DNA of 50,430 nt from Bradyrhizobium sp. (GCF_004799445.1 NZ_SSNA01000229.1:1-50430), one strand, 5' to 3'; positions 40,599-50,430 are shown, counted from the first letter of the stretch. The notes: generated from the sequence alone by a model not told the origin. Translations and numbers: made by a program.

Positions 40599-41915
40599 TT
40601 ACGGGTTTTTCTTGATCTCAGGTTGTAGCGGGCCATCCGCCGCAGACGCGGAGCTGACCGCGCCATCCAGAGGCGGGTGCAGGATGTGCCACACCAGTGC
40701 CCCGGCAATCGCGGCGGTAGCCGCGAGGTTGTTCCCGAACGCCTGCAAATCATTCGGGAACACCGGAAGCGAAAGGCATATCAGAAAGCCGGCGATCGCG
40801 AGCACAATCCACGTTCCCCTGCGTACAGCGCCACGGCGATCATAGGCCGCCCGGTGCATCAGGACGGTCACCGGAAAGAACAGCCACATGAAATAGTACT
40901 GCCGGGCCAGCGGCGAGGCCACCGTCATCAGGCAGAACAGGATGCCGAGTTCCTCGGCGTCGGACAGCGGCGTCCGGCGCGAACGCGCCGGCATCACGGC
41001 CATGAAGCCAAGCCCGATCGCGAGCGAAATGCCAATCACGACCCAGTTGGCTGTCCTGAAATCGAGATCGACCAGGTTCATGTAGGCGGGCGGCTTGGCC
41101 AGATTATCCTGATTGTAGTTGACCGGCCGCGTCAGCCGGTGCGTCACGGCGATGATGGATTGATTGACCCAGGACCAGTTCTGCTCGCCGCGCTGTCCGA
41201 AACCCTGCTCGGAACTCGACCCGACCATTCCCTGATACCAGGTCTTCAGCTCGGAAACATTGTGCTGAAAGCCGCGCACCGGGGCTGGAACGACGAACAG
41301 AAGGATTCCCAGGAACACCACCATGCTCGCCGCCGACGCCCACTGCCTTCGCCAAAGCAGATAGGGAAATACCGCTACCGGGAAAACCTTGATCGCGGTC
41401 GCCAGCGCAAACATGCTTCCCGAAGCCCAGGGACGGCCTTGCTGCAGTAACCAGAAGCCGAGCAGCATCATGGCCAGCAGAATGAGGTTTGGCTGGCCGA
41501 GGTCGAACATGTCGAAGACAAAGGATATCGTGACGATGGCCGGCAGTGCCGCCAGCCAGGGATCCGGACTCCGCCCCGAGCCCGTCATCGCGTTCGAAAG
41601 CTGCGCCGTCATCCACCACGCCACCGCGTTGAGGACGGACAGGCAGAGATAGAGCGGGATTTTGCCGAAATAGCTGGGGATCGCGAGCAGGATCGCCGAC
41701 AGCGGCGGATAGATGAAATCGAAATAGGCGGTGGGATCGCCGGGATAGAGGTCCCTTCCCTGCAGGACCTGCTGCCCGGCCCAGAACCAGAGTGGATAGT
41801 CCTTTGTCTTGCCGCTCCCGAAGATTTCCGGAACGAGAACGTCGGCGGTCAGCACGATGCAGCAGACCAGGAAAAGAATATCGAGCGGCGCTCGCAACGA
41901 CGGATATCTCGGCAC
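40599..41915 (-). CDS. GT87 (DUF2029) polytopic mannosyltransferase-like protein
   Basis: A 438-residue inner-membrane protein with about 10 helices. The first periplasmic loop has KDYPLWFWAGQQVLQGRDLY, then YFDFIYPPLSAILLAIPSYF, a pattern of the DUF2029/GT87 family (relatives of mycobacterial phosphatidylinositol mannosyltransferases). These use polyprenyl-phosphate sugars to glycosylate envelope lipids or glycans. It starts with GTG at 41915. The last 40 residues are soluble and Pro/Ala-rich. Together with the GT39-like gene on the opposite strand there are two such enzymes within 6 kb. Confidence 0.88.
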   Translation of the reverse strand: MPRYPSLRAPLDILFLVCCIVLTADVLVPEIFGSGKTKDYPLWFWAGQQVLQGRDLYPGDPTAYFDFIYPPLSAILLAIPSYFGKIPLYLCLSVLNAVAWWMTAQLSNAMTGSGRSPDPWLAALPAIVTISFVFDMFDLGQPNLILLAMMLLGFWLLQQGRPWASGSMFALATAIKVFPVAVFPYLLWRRQWASAASMVVFLGILLFVVPAPVRGFQHNVSELKTWYQGMVGSSSEQGFGQRGEQNWSWVNQSIIAVTHRLTRPVNYNQDNLAKPPAYMNLVDLDFRTANWVVIGISLAIGLGFMAVMPARSRRTPLSDAEELGILFCLMTVASPLARQYYFMWLFFPVTVLMHRAAYDRRGAVRRGTWIVLAIAGFLICLSLPVFPNDLQAFGNNLAATAAIAGALVWHILHPPLDGAVSSASAADGPLQPEIKKNP

Positions 41916-41971
41916 ACGTCACTTTCTAAAAAATCACAGGGAGATCACGCCGCAGCCATGAGCGAAAACTT

Positions 41972-43579
41972 CTATCGGCGCAACAATCCGCCGAGCGCAC
42001 CGCGCACGATGGCGCGACCGACCGAACCGCCCATCGAACCGCCGACCGATTTACCAAGATCGGCAACCACACCACCTACCACCTTGTTGGTGACCGAACG
42101 TGTCACGCTTCGCGCAATGACCTGACCGGTCGACATTCTGCCGCGCGTGTTGGTGCCGAAAACCGTCCCGACGATGGCGCCGATCTGCCCGAGAATTCCC
42201 CCACCTGCGCCCCCGGTCGTTGCCGCGGCTCCGGCCACCCGCTTCTGCAATATCTCATAGGCGGATTCAGCATCGATCGCAGTATCGTATTTGCCCTTGA
42301 CCGGGCTGTTGTCCATGATGGCCTTGCGTTCGTCCGCGGTGATCGGTCCGATCCGCGCCGAAGGCGGCCGGATCATGACACGCTCAACCATGGCCGGTAT
42401 GCCATTCCCTTCCAGAAACGACACCAGCGCCTCGCCCTTGCCCAGTTCCATGATGACCTGGGCGGTGTCGAGCTTCGGATTGGGCCGGAACGTCTGCGCG
42501 GCCGCCGCGACTGCCTTCTGGTCGCGCGGGGTGAATGCGCGGAGCGCGTGCTGGACGCGGTTGCCGAGTTGGCCGAGCACCTTGTCCGGGACGTCGATCG
42601 GATTTTGCGTCACGAAATAGACACCCACCCCCTTCGAGCGGATCAACCGGACCACCTGCTCAATCTTGTCCATCAATGCCTTGGGCGCGTCGTTGAACAA
42701 GAGGTGCGCCTCGTCGAAGAAGAATACCAGCTTGGGCTTCGGCGGGTCGCCGGCCTCGGGCAGCTCCTCAAACAACTCCGACAGCATCCACAGCAGGAAG
42801 GTCGCGTACAGCCGCGGGCTCTGCATCAGTTTGTCGGCGACCAGGATGTTGACCATACCCCGTCCGTCGCGGTCGGTGCGCATGAAATCCTTCAATGACA
42901 GCGCCGGCTCCCCGAAGAATTTCGCTCCGCCCTGGTTCTCCAGCACCAGCAGCTGACGCTGAATGGTTCCGACCGTGGCCTTCGTGACGTTGCCGAACCC
43001 TTGCGCGGCCTTGCGGACCGGCGCCAGCGGATCGTCGCCGCCATCCGCCGCCGATTTGCCGGCATCGGGAACAATCGCGTCCAGCAGCGCACGAAGATCC
43101 TTCATGTCGATCAGGGCAAGACGGTTGTCGTCCGCCACGCGGAACGCGACATTCAGGACGCCCTCCTGCACGTCGTTCAGATCGAGCATGCGCGACAACA
43201 ATAGCGGGCCCATTTCGGTGACCGTTGCGCGCACCGGATGGCCCTGCTCGCCGAAGACGTCCCAAAAGATGGTCGAAAACTGGTCGGGCTGGAAGCTGAG
43301 GCCCATATCGGCGGCCCGCTTGAGGATAAAATCCTTGGGTTCCCCCGCTTCGGAGATGCCCGACAGGTCTCCCTTGATATCGGCTGCGAATACCGGAACG
43401 CCCGCACGCGCAAATCCCTCGGCCATCACCTGCAGCGAGACGGTTTTTCCGGTTCCGGTAGCACCGGTGACGAGGCCATGGCGATTGGCGAGCCCGAGCG
43501 TCAGCCAGGCCGGCTGCTCGCCCTTGCCAATAAAGATCCGCTGGTCAGTATCCGCGGTCTGGGTGTCGGATGTCGCCAT
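41972..43579 (-). CDS. HerA-like / DUF853 ATPase
   Basis: A 535-residue AAA-type ATPase of the HerA/FtsK clade. Walker A GATGTGKT is at about residues 39-46 in the protein from 43579, Walker B is LVFFFDEAHLLF, and VYFVTQNPIDVPDKVLGQLG and RVQHALRAFTPRDQKAV are DUF853-like. The last about 80 residues are Gly/Ser/Arg-rich with a glycine-rich repeat (GGVVADLGKSVGGSMGGSVG). Related HerA helicases process DNA ends with the NurA nuclease, but no nuclease is adjacent; DUF853 proteins lack a known role. ATG 43579 (MATSDTQTADTDQ) has GAGG 8 bases upstream; GTG 43621 is a longer alternative. A TATAAT-like -10 lies at 43630-43635 on the minus strand. Confidence 0.9.
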   Translation of the reverse strand: MATSDTQTADTDQRIFIGKGEQPAWLTLGLANRHGLVTGATGTGKTVSLQVMAEGFARAGVPVFAADIKGDLSGISEAGEPKDFILKRAADMGLSFQPDQFSTIFWDVFGEQGHPVRATVTEMGPLLLSRMLDLNDVQEGVLNVAFRVADDNRLALIDMKDLRALLDAIVPDAGKSAADGGDDPLAPVRKAAQGFGNVTKATVGTIQRQLLVLENQGGAKFFGEPALSLKDFMRTDRDGRGMVNILVADKLMQSPRLYATFLLWMLSELFEELPEAGDPPKPKLVFFFDEAHLLFNDAPKALMDKIEQVVRLIRSKGVGVYFVTQNPIDVPDKVLGQLGNRVQHALRAFTPRDQKAVAAAAQTFRPNPKLDTAQVIMELGKGEALVSFLEGNGIPAMVERVMIRPPSARIGPITADERKAIMDNSPVKGKYDTAIDAESAYEILQKRVAGAAATTGGAGGGILGQIGAIVGTVFGTNTRGRMSTGQVIARSVTRSVTNKVVGGVVADLGKSVGGSMGGSVGRAIVRGALGGLLRR

Positions 43580-43621
43580 TCGCATCGCCTCGTCGCGCGC
43601 ATCGGGGGTCGTCGTCGCCAC

Positions 43622-43931
43622 GCCAAGTCATTATATCGCATCTTGCAAGCCGATTGAAATCGTTCAACGCCCTCCGGCGGATCGACAGCCGGTTTCGTCG
43701 AAGCGAAATCTCCCGGTATTTTCTCTGCCGCCGGAAGCTGGAACGAAACTCGCCCTGCCCCTACAAACTACGGGAATCGTGCGCCCACTCTTGCATTGCT
43801 GCAACACTCGTCAGGCGATCGAAGACGAATCGCGGTTCGTATGCGGTCATCGCTTGTAATTCGCATCGCGGAAGATCAAGATAAATTCACAAGCAAGGAT
43901 CCGGCACGCAACCGGCTGAGGGCGGGGCACT
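43622..43931. other. Divergent promoter region between the HerA-like and DUF2267-like genes
   Basis: About 310 bases without a gene I can support. Apart from the TATAAT-like hexamer for the minus-strand ATPase I see no clear element. Plus-strand frames crossing it (for example from 43796) are short and compositionally unconvincing. Confidence 0.4.
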
Positions 43932-44297
43932 ATGGACGAACTGATTGGACGGCTGGCCGCCAAGGCCGGCATCGATGATGCTGTGGCCGAAAAAACCGTC
44001 GGCATCATTCTGGGTTTCCTTCGCAACGAGGGGCCCTCCGACAAGGTTCAGGCCTTGATTGACGAGATTCCTGGCGCAGAAGCCGTGATCTCCGCCTCCG
44101 GCAACGGCGGCGGTCTCGGAAGGCTGATGGGCGGGGGCCTGATGGCGCTCGGCACCAAGCTGATGGGCCTTGGACTGGGAATGAGCGAGATTCAGAGCGT
44201 CGCGCGTGAACTTTTTCGGTTCGGCCGAGACAAAATCGGAGCGGATCGAATGGGCGAGATCATCGCGGGGACCCCGGGCCTTAGTCAGTTCGCTTGA
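43932..44297 (+). CDS. DUF2267/DUF2780-like small helical protein
   Basis: A 121-residue protein: MDELIGRLAAKAGIDDAVAE, then KTVGIILGFLRNEGPSDKVQ, the pattern of DUF2267/DUF2780-type helical modules, followed by a glycine-rich segment (GGGLGRLMGGGLMALGTKLM) and the helical QSVARELFRFGRDKIG. No membrane helix is certain; the Gly/Leu/Met-rich stretch (about 57-80) could be amphipathic. It lies 22 bases before the DUF4332 gene on the same strand, so they are probably an operon. Function unknown. Confidence 0.8.
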   Translation: MDELIGRLAAKAGIDDAVAEKTVGIILGFLRNEGPSDKVQALIDEIPGAEAVISASGNGGGLGRLMGGGLMALGTKLMGLGLGMSEIQSVARELFRFGRDKIGADRMGEIIAGTPGLSQFA

Positions 44298-44319
44298 AGC
44301 ACCTTTCATATCGAGTACC

Positions 44320-44727
44320 ATGACATATCCAATCTCCGAGATTGATGGCCTGCCATCCTTCGCCGCCGACAAACTGAAATCCCTGGGCATTCGCACAACG
44401 GACGGGCTGCTGGAGGCGGCGCGAACCGTCAAGGGCCGCAAGACGCTTGCGGCCAGGACCGGCATCAGCGAGCAGCAACTGCTCGAATGGGCCAACGTCT
44501 CGGACTACATGCGGATTCCCGGCATGGGAAAGGCAAAGGTCGGTCTGGTGCGTGCCGCCGGCGTCACCACGGTTCGCGAGCTCGCGCTTCGCAACCCCGC
44601 GCGCCTGGCGCAGAACATGAAGGAAGTGAATATCAGGCGCAAACTCGTCCGCGTGCTGCCTTCGGAAAAGTCCGTCGAGCAACTGATCGCGAAGGCGCGC
44701 AGGCTGCAGCCCAAGATTACCTACTGA
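44320..44727 (+). CDS. DUF4332 domain protein (helix-hairpin-helix-like)
   Basis: A 135-residue protein. MTYPISEIDGLPSFAADKLK and LGIRTTDGLLEAARTVKGRK, then YMRIPGMGKAKVGLVRAAGV, show repeated helix-hairpin-helix-like modules (the IPGMGKAK motif) as in DUF4332, which resemble the DNA-binding hairpins of helicase and polymerase proteins. ATG 44320 is chosen over the frame start at 44206, which overlaps the previous gene. The preceding gene is 22 bases away. The role is unknown; the HhH pattern suggests nucleic-acid or protein binding. Confidence 0.82.
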   Translation: MTYPISEIDGLPSFAADKLKSLGIRTTDGLLEAARTVKGRKTLAARTGISEQQLLEWANVSDYMRIPGMGKAKVGLVRAAGVTTVRELALRNPARLAQNMKEVNIRRKLVRVLPSEKSVEQLIAKARRLQPKITY

Positions 44728-44823
44728 TCGGAACCAGACCGGACGACGTCAGCTCGACCGGCCCGCGCCCGGAGCCCGCCTTCGCATCTTGACTCCGATG
44801 CGGGGACCGCGCAAAGCGACCGC

Positions 44824-45681
44824 ATGATCGCGACCTCGTCCAGAACCGCCCCCGCGGCCGCCTCGGCAGATCATCCGACATGGCCGGCGCTCCTGTCCAG
44901 GCCGTATCCGGCCGTGATGGGGGTGCTCAACATCACGCCGGATTCATTTTCGGACGGCGGCCAGTTCATTGCACCGGAACGCGCGTTGGCGCAGGCCCGC
45001 CGCATGATCGCCGAGGGCGCCGACATCATCGACATCGGCGCGGAATCCACCCGGCCCTATGGCTCCGAACCGGTCTCGGCCGACCAAGAGCTGAAGCGTT
45101 TGCAGCCGATCCTGGCCGACGTCGTTGCCCTCGGCATTCCCGTCTCCATCGACAGCATGAAATCGGCCGTCGTCGCCTGGGCGCTTGATGCGGGGGCGAC
45201 GATCGCCAATGACATCTGGGGCCTGCAGCGCGATCCCGACATGGCGCGGCTCGTGGCGGCGCGCCATTGCCCGGTCGTCATCATGCACAACCGCGACCGC
45301 GCCGATGCCGGCATCGATATCATGAGGGATATCGCGGAATTTTTTGCGCGCTCGCTCGAGTTAGCCGCGAAGGCGGGCATTTCACGTGAAAACATCGTGC
45401 TCGATCCCGGCATCGGCTTTGGCAAGACGTCCGAGCAGAGCATCACGGCGCTGGCGCGGCTGGAGCAACTCGGTACATTCGGCCTGCCGCTCCTGGTCGG
45501 CGCCTCGCGCAAGCGCTTTATCGGTTCGGTTTCGCCGTCCGAGCCGCATCAACGGCTGGGTGGCTCGATCGCCGCGCATCTGATAGCCGCAAAAGGCGGC
45601 GCGCGGATCATCCGGACCCACGACGTGTCCGAAACCGTACAAGCATTGCGTGTGGCCGCGGCGATTTGGGACCAGGCATGA
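44824..45681 (+). CDS. folP: Dihydropteroate synthase
   Basis: A 285-residue TIM-barrel enzyme. The pterin-binding signature is VMGVLNITPDSFSDGG, followed by ADIIDIGAESTRPYG and the closing LLVGASRKRFIGSV and RTHDVSETVQAL. It condenses 6-hydroxymethyl-7,8-dihydropterin diphosphate with p-aminobenzoate to 7,8-dihydropteroate, the folate-pathway step that sulfonamides inhibit. It has an N-terminal extension of about 25 residues (SSRTAPAAASADHP). The stop overlaps the folB start (ATGA), making a folP-folB-folK operon. Confidence 0.97.
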   Translation: MIATSSRTAPAAASADHPTWPALLSRPYPAVMGVLNITPDSFSDGGQFIAPERALAQARRMIAEGADIIDIGAESTRPYGSEPVSADQELKRLQPILADVVALGIPVSIDSMKSAVVAWALDAGATIANDIWGLQRDPDMARLVAARHCPVVIMHNRDRADAGIDIMRDIAEFFARSLELAAKAGISRENIVLDPGIGFGKTSEQSITALARLEQLGTFGLPLLVGASRKRFIGSVSPSEPHQRLGGSIAAHLIAAKGGARIIRTHDVSETVQALRVAAAIWDQA

Positions 45682-46058
45682 GCGGTACGATCTTCATTAC
45701 CGGAATTGTGATCCATGCCCGCCATGGCGTCATGGACCATGAGACCGAGGTCGGGCAGCGTTTCGTCATCGATCTCGAACTCTCCGCCGATCTGTCGGAA
45801 TCCTCGCGCACCGATCGTCTCGCCGATACCGTTTCCTATTCCAATGTGGTCGCGACCGCGACCGCGGCGTTCAAGAACGCCAATTACAAATTGCTGGAAC
45901 GCGCGGCCGGCGCCGTCGCCGACGCCATCCTGGCGGCGTTTTCGAAGATCAGCGCCGTCAAGGTCACCGTTCACAAGCCGCACGCGCCGATCGCCGCGAT
46001 CTTCCACGATGTCGGGGTGGTCCTGACCCGCGTCCGGCAATCCCCGCAGCATGGCTAG
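45678..46058 (+). CDS. folB: Dihydroneopterin aldolase
   Basis: A 126-residue tunnelling-fold enzyme: FITGIVIHARHGVMDHETEV with the conserved GV and Glu region, SYSNVVATATAAFKNANYKL and a C-terminal KVTVHKPHAPI. FolB converts 7,8-dihydroneopterin to 6-hydroxymethyl-7,8-dihydropterin and glycolaldehyde. The ATG overlaps the folP stop by the ATGA arrangement, and its end overlaps folK by 8 bases. Confidence 0.95.
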   Translation: MSGTIFITGIVIHARHGVMDHETEVGQRFVIDLELSADLSESSRTDRLADTVSYSNVVATATAAFKNANYKLLERAAGAVADAILAAFSKISAVKVTVHKPHAPIAAIFHDVGVVLTRVRQSPQHG

Positions 46059-46542
46059 CGTCCTGATCGCGCTTGGCGGCAATGTCGGCGACGTCCGCGC
46101 GACATTCCCAAAGGCGATCGCCAATATCTGCGGCATGACGCAGGCGGTCCTTCTGGCGCGGTCATCCGACTACGCCACGCCGCCCTGGGGCGATGAGCAG
46201 CAGGCCCGCTTCATCAACGCCTGCATCGAAATCGACACCAGCCTCGATCCCCATGCGCTGCTGTTCACGCTGCACAAGGTCGAGACCAAATTCGGCCGCG
46301 ACCGCGCCAACGAAAGGCGCTGGGGACCGCGCACGCTCGACCTCGATCTGATCGCCTATGACGATGTTTCCATGCAAAAGCCGGAGCTGACGCTGCCGCA
46401 CCCCCGCCTGTTCGAACGCGCCTTCGTGCTGGTGCCGCTCAAGGAAATCGCGCCAGACCGCGTGATCGCGGGACGCAGCGTCGCGTCAGCGCTGGCGCAG
46501 CTTTCGACCGACGGAATCGAGCGGCTACCCGACCTCGTTTGA
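46051..46542 (+). CDS. folK: 2-amino-4-hydroxy-6-hydroxymethyldihydropteridine pyrophosphokinase
   Basis: A 163-residue HPPK. VLIALGGNVGDVRATFPKAI at the N-terminus and KFGRDRANERRWGPRTLDLD, which contains the RWGPRxxDLD signature, are definitive. HPPK transfers pyrophosphate from ATP to 6-hydroxymethyldihydropterin, producing the substrate of FolP. The ATG lies within the last codons of folB, so translation is coupled. Confidence 0.96.
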   Translation: MASVLIALGGNVGDVRATFPKAIANICGMTQAVLLARSSDYATPPWGDEQQARFINACIEIDTSLDPHALLFTLHKVETKFGRDRANERRWGPRTLDLDLIAYDDVSMQKPELTLPHPRLFERAFVLVPLKEIAPDRVIAGRSVASALAQLSTDGIERLPDLV

Positions 46543-46693
46543 GCCCATCGGCAGTGAAATTCCTTGCGACCCGTTCGCGACAGGCCCGAGCCGTTCACTA
46601 TGGCGAATCAAGGCAAAAACAACCGTTTGGCTTGGCGCTCGGCCCGTGGCAATTTCGGCGCGGAATGACGGCGCCCCGGGAGCGATCTGCGGA

Positions 46694-48565
46694 ATGACCT
46701 CTGTGACCGACGAGCTACCCCTTGCCGCGGATTTCGCGCCCGCGACCTACGACGACTGGCGCAAGCTGGTCGACGGCGTGCTGAAGGGCGCGCCGTTCGA
46801 GAAACTGGTCGGCAAGACCTACGACGGATTGCGGATCGAACCGATCTACCCGCGCGCCCGCGATGCCATCCCGATCGCCAGCCGGCCTGCGCCAGCGCCC
46901 TGGCAGATCATGCAGCGCATCGACCACCCCGATGCGGCAGCGGCAAACGCGCAAGGAATCCACGATCTCGAGAACGGCGCGACCGGCCTGACGCTGGTGT
47001 TCGCGGGCGCCAATGGCGCTTATGGCTTTGGGATTGATCCGACAGCCGCTGCGATCGAGAAGGTTCTCGACGGCGTCTTTATCGATGCCGGCATCGCAAT
47101 CGAACTTCAGATCGGCCCGCAGTCGCGGATGGCGGCGATCCACCTCGCCGAATACGTGCAGCGCAAGAGCATTAGCCCCGCGGCCTGCGATATCCGCTTC
47201 GGGCTCGATCCGATCGGCGCCTGCGCGGTCTGGGGCTCCAGTCCCTATGCGTGGGCCGAGATCGTGCCGGCGGTCACCGGCGCGATTAAGGGCCTCGCCG
47301 CGATGGGGTTTCGAGGCCCGTTTGCGGTCGCCGACGGGCGGGTTATCCATGACGCCGGCGGATCGGAAGCCCAGGAACTGGCGTTCGTGCTGGCCGGCGC
47401 TGTCGCCTATCTGCGCGCCATCGAGGGGGCCGGCATTGCGCTGGAAGACGCGCGGAACATGGTCTATGCGCGGCTTGCCGCCGATGCCGACCAGTTCCTG
47501 ACCATGGCGAAGTTTCGCGCACTGCGTCTGTTATGGTCGCGCGTCGAACAGGCCTGCGGCCTTGAACCGAAGCCGTTGTTCATTGCAGCCGACACCGCAT
47601 GGCGGATGCTGACCCGGCGCGATCCTTATGTGAACATGTTGCGTGCGACCATGGCGACGTTCTCCGCAGGGCTTGCCGGGGCCAACAGCATCAATGTGCT
47701 GCCGCACACGCTGGCGCTGGGATTACCCGATCCGTTCGCGCGGCGCGCCGCGCGCAACACCCAATTGGTGCTGCTGGAAGAATCCAATCTCGCCAAAGTG
47801 TCCGATCCCGCGGCCGGCTCCGGCGGCATCGAGGCCCTGACCAGCGCGCTTTGCGAAGCCGCATGGCAATTGTTTCAGGAAACCGAGCAAGCCGGCGGCG
47901 CGTTCGCCGCACTGGAGCAAAACCTGATCCAGCGCAAAGTCGCGGCAACGCGGGCGGTGCGCGAAGCCAATATCGCCAGGCGCAAGGAAGTGCTGACCGG
48001 CGCCAGCGAGTTTCCAAACTTGCACGAGGCTCAAGTGGCGGTGCTCAATGCAAAACCGGCTGAGCTTGCGCCTTATGGCGAGGCCAAATTCAAGTTCGAT
48101 GGGTTGCCGCCGATGCGCCTTGCGGTGCCGTTCGAACGCCTGCGCGACCGGTCGGATGAAATCCTCAAAGTGCGAGGGACGCGGCCAAGGATTTTCCTTG
48201 CCAACCTCGGCACGTCAGCCGACTTCACCGCGCGGGCGACCTTTGCCAAGAGCTTTTTTGAAGTGGGCGGGATCGAGGCTGTCGACACGGAAGGGTTTAC
48301 CGATCCGGCGACATTAGCAAAGGCCTTCAAGGCATCCGGCGCGGAACTGGCCTGCCTGTGCTCGCAAGACAAGGTCTATGCCGCACAGGCCGCTGCCGCG
48401 GCAAAGGCCCTTCAAGCCGTCGGAGCACGGCATATCTATGTGGCAGGGCGCGCGGGTGAGCAGGAAGCCACGCTTCGCGCCGCCGGCGTCAACGATTTCA
48501 TCTTTGCCGGCGGCGATGCGCTGGCCATGCTGCAGCAAGCCTATTCGCTGGTGGAGCAAACATGA
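46694..48565 (+). CDS. mutA: Methylmalonyl-CoA mutase small (beta) subunit
   Basis: A 623-residue protein with the mutase TIM-barrel region (DDWRKLVDGVLKGAPFEKLV, FEKLVGKTYDGLRIEPIYPR) and a flavodoxin-like C-terminal domain (RPRIFLANLGTSADFTARAT). The DxHxxG cobalamin-binding motif of the catalytic subunit is absent, as expected for the structural small subunit, and ICGM-type active-site residues are replaced. It pairs with MutB to interconvert (R)-methylmalonyl-CoA and succinyl-CoA in propionyl-CoA use. ATG 46694 is chosen over the GTG frame start at 46646. Its stop overlaps the GFA gene (ATGA). Confidence 0.95.
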   Translation: MTSVTDELPLAADFAPATYDDWRKLVDGVLKGAPFEKLVGKTYDGLRIEPIYPRARDAIPIASRPAPAPWQIMQRIDHPDAAAANAQGIHDLENGATGLTLVFAGANGAYGFGIDPTAAAIEKVLDGVFIDAGIAIELQIGPQSRMAAIHLAEYVQRKSISPAACDIRFGLDPIGACAVWGSSPYAWAEIVPAVTGAIKGLAAMGFRGPFAVADGRVIHDAGGSEAQELAFVLAGAVAYLRAIEGAGIALEDARNMVYARLAADADQFLTMAKFRALRLLWSRVEQACGLEPKPLFIAADTAWRMLTRRDPYVNMLRATMATFSAGLAGANSINVLPHTLALGLPDPFARRAARNTQLVLLEESNLAKVSDPAAGSGGIEALTSALCEAAWQLFQETEQAGGAFAALEQNLIQRKVAATRAVREANIARRKEVLTGASEFPNLHEAQVAVLNAKPAELAPYGEAKFKFDGLPPMRLAVPFERLRDRSDEILKVRGTRPRIFLANLGTSADFTARATFAKSFFEVGGIEAVDTEGFTDPATLAKAFKASGAELACLCSQDKVYAAQAAAAAKALQAVGARHIYVAGRAGEQEATLRAAGVNDFIFAGGDALAMLQQAYSLVEQT

Positions 48566-49026
48566 CGACGGCTACGAACCCCATCCTGACCGGTGGCTGC
48601 CAATGCGGCGCCATTCGCTTTGCGCTGAAGGCTGCGCCCACGAAAGTCAGCATCTGCCATTGCCGGATGTGCCAGAAAGCCTCCGGCGCGCCGTTTGCCG
48701 CCTTTGCCGAGATTGAAAACGGTGACTTCGCCTGGACCCGCGGCAAGCCCACCGCGTTCCGCTCCTCCTCGATCGCCGAGCGCGACTTTTGCCGGGATTG
48801 CGGCACGCCGCTCAGCTTCCGCCGCATCGATGGCCCGCGGATCGAGATCATGACCGGGACCTTCGACCGGCCGGACCGCGTGGTGCCGATCACGCAATAC
48901 GGCACCGAATCGAGGCTCGGCTGGGTGGTGGCGATCGCCAACTTGCCGAGCCAGACCACGCTGCAGAATTACGGGTCCGAGAAGGTCGGCGGGATCGTCA
49001 GCCACCAGCATCCGGACCATGATTAG
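48562..49026 (+). CDS. GFA-family (glutathione-dependent formaldehyde-activating enzyme-like) zinc protein
   Basis: A 154-residue CENP-V/GFA-domain protein. GGCQCGAIRFALKAAP, ICHCRMCQKASGAPF and RDFCRDCGTPLSF supply the Cys ligands of two zinc sites. Family proteins are carbon-sulfur lyase-like; true formaldehyde activation has been shown only for a few and cannot be assumed. Its ATG overlaps the mutA stop, so it is translated with mutA. Interruption of mutA and mutB by this gene is unusual. Confidence 0.93.
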   Translation: MTTATNPILTGGCQCGAIRFALKAAPTKVSICHCRMCQKASGAPFAAFAEIENGDFAWTRGKPTAFRSSSIAERDFCRDCGTPLSFRRIDGPRIEIMTGTFDRPDRVVPITQYGTESRLGWVVAIANLPSQTTLQNYGSEKVGGIVSHQHPDHD

Positions 49027-49068
49027 GAGGCGGTATGTGCGATGCACCGAGGACGATAGGAGCTGCCC

Positions 49069-49301
49069 GTGGTAGAATTCCCACCTGAACGCACGGTTAT
49101 GAAGGCGATTCTTTTCCTAGACTCGTTGATTAATCCAATGAGTGCATTCTTTGGATTCGTGATCTATGGGCTGGGAAAGGTGTTGTTTGGTTTCGTAGAC
49201 GTTTCGGCAGAAAGCCTCTCGAGGAGTGATTGCGATCATCCCGTCTATAAGAAAAACCTCCAGAGGCTGATCGAGTACCATCGGCAATTCGAGAAAAAAG
49301 A

Positions 49302-49305
<4 letters not shown>
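49069..49305 (+). CDS. Small hypothetical protein between mutA and mutB, AT-richer
   Basis: A 78-residue protein starting with GTG, preceded by AGGAG six bases upstream, which decides it over ATG 49099. One hydrophobic segment (about 12-42, KAILFLDSLINPMSAFFGFV) is followed by a polar C-terminus (NLQRLIEYHRQFEKKE), so a membrane-associated helix is likely. Codon choice and base content are visibly less GC-rich than those of its neighbours, suggesting late insertion. The stop overlaps the mutB ATG (ATGA). No family recognised. Confidence 0.65.

Positions 49306-50430
<1,125 letters not shown>

Overview
The window looks like a chromosomal segment of a Bradyrhizobium-type alphaproteobacterium (Nitrobacteraceae). 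This rests on the high GC, the protein families present (Ros/MucR regulator, DUF2336, DUF1491, DUF5330, a YcgN-type cysteine cluster protein, split DUF1214/DUF1254 proteins, an Flp pilin) and several short palindromic repeats of a kind I associate with this group. All assignments are from reading the sequence; no database search was run. I saw no tRNA, rRNA, CRISPR array, insertion sequence or prophage.

Layout. 1-1.4 kb: the N-terminal part of an exopolysaccharide-type sugar transferase running off the left edge, and a small membrane protein. 1.6-3.4 kb: small orphan genes (a 50-residue protein, an XRE regulator, two hypotheticals). 3.7-5.1 kb: a Ku gene with its own promoter and terminator, then a lone Flp pilin. 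5.3-9.4 kb: a tightly overlapped three-gene operon (thymidine/AMP phosphorylase family, PRPP synthetase, beta-CASP metallo-beta-lactamase RNase) preceded by a near-perfect FixK/FNR box. 9.6-13.5 kb: a soluble five-GAF histidine kinase overlapped by its response regulator. 14-16.3 kb: an MFS exporter and YcgN. 16.5-20 kb: a class A penicillin-binding protein followed by split DUF1214 and DUF1254 proteins. 20-21 kb: a lipoprotein and a small protein behind a perfect CtrA-type box. 21.2-26.4 kb: an IclR-associated acyl-CoA cluster (crotonase, solute-binding protein, acyl-CoA synthetase).

26.6-31 kb: a DUF2336 protein behind a second perfect CtrA-type box, DUF1491, a peptidoglycan-binding protein and a DivJ-like membrane histidine kinase with an imperfect CtrA-type box upstream. 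31-36 kb: DUF5330, SufE, a GGDEF-EAL protein with a periplasmic c-type haem motif, MucR and a membrane protein. 36-44 kb: two polytopic glycosyltransferases, a class II aldolase, an M20 peptidase and a HerA-like ATPase. 44-46.5 kb: a DUF4332 protein and the folate genes folP-folB-folK. 46.7 kb to the end: mutA, a GFA-family gene, a small AT-richer gene and mutB (cut by the right edge), joined mostly by ATGA overlaps.

The two most interesting themes are a possible oxygen-controlled route from RNA to PRPP (5.3-9.4 kb) and a set of three TTAA-N7-TTAA-like sites near 21.0, 26.6 and 30.7 kb, which suggests that neighbouring hypothetical genes are under cell-cycle (CtrA) control.
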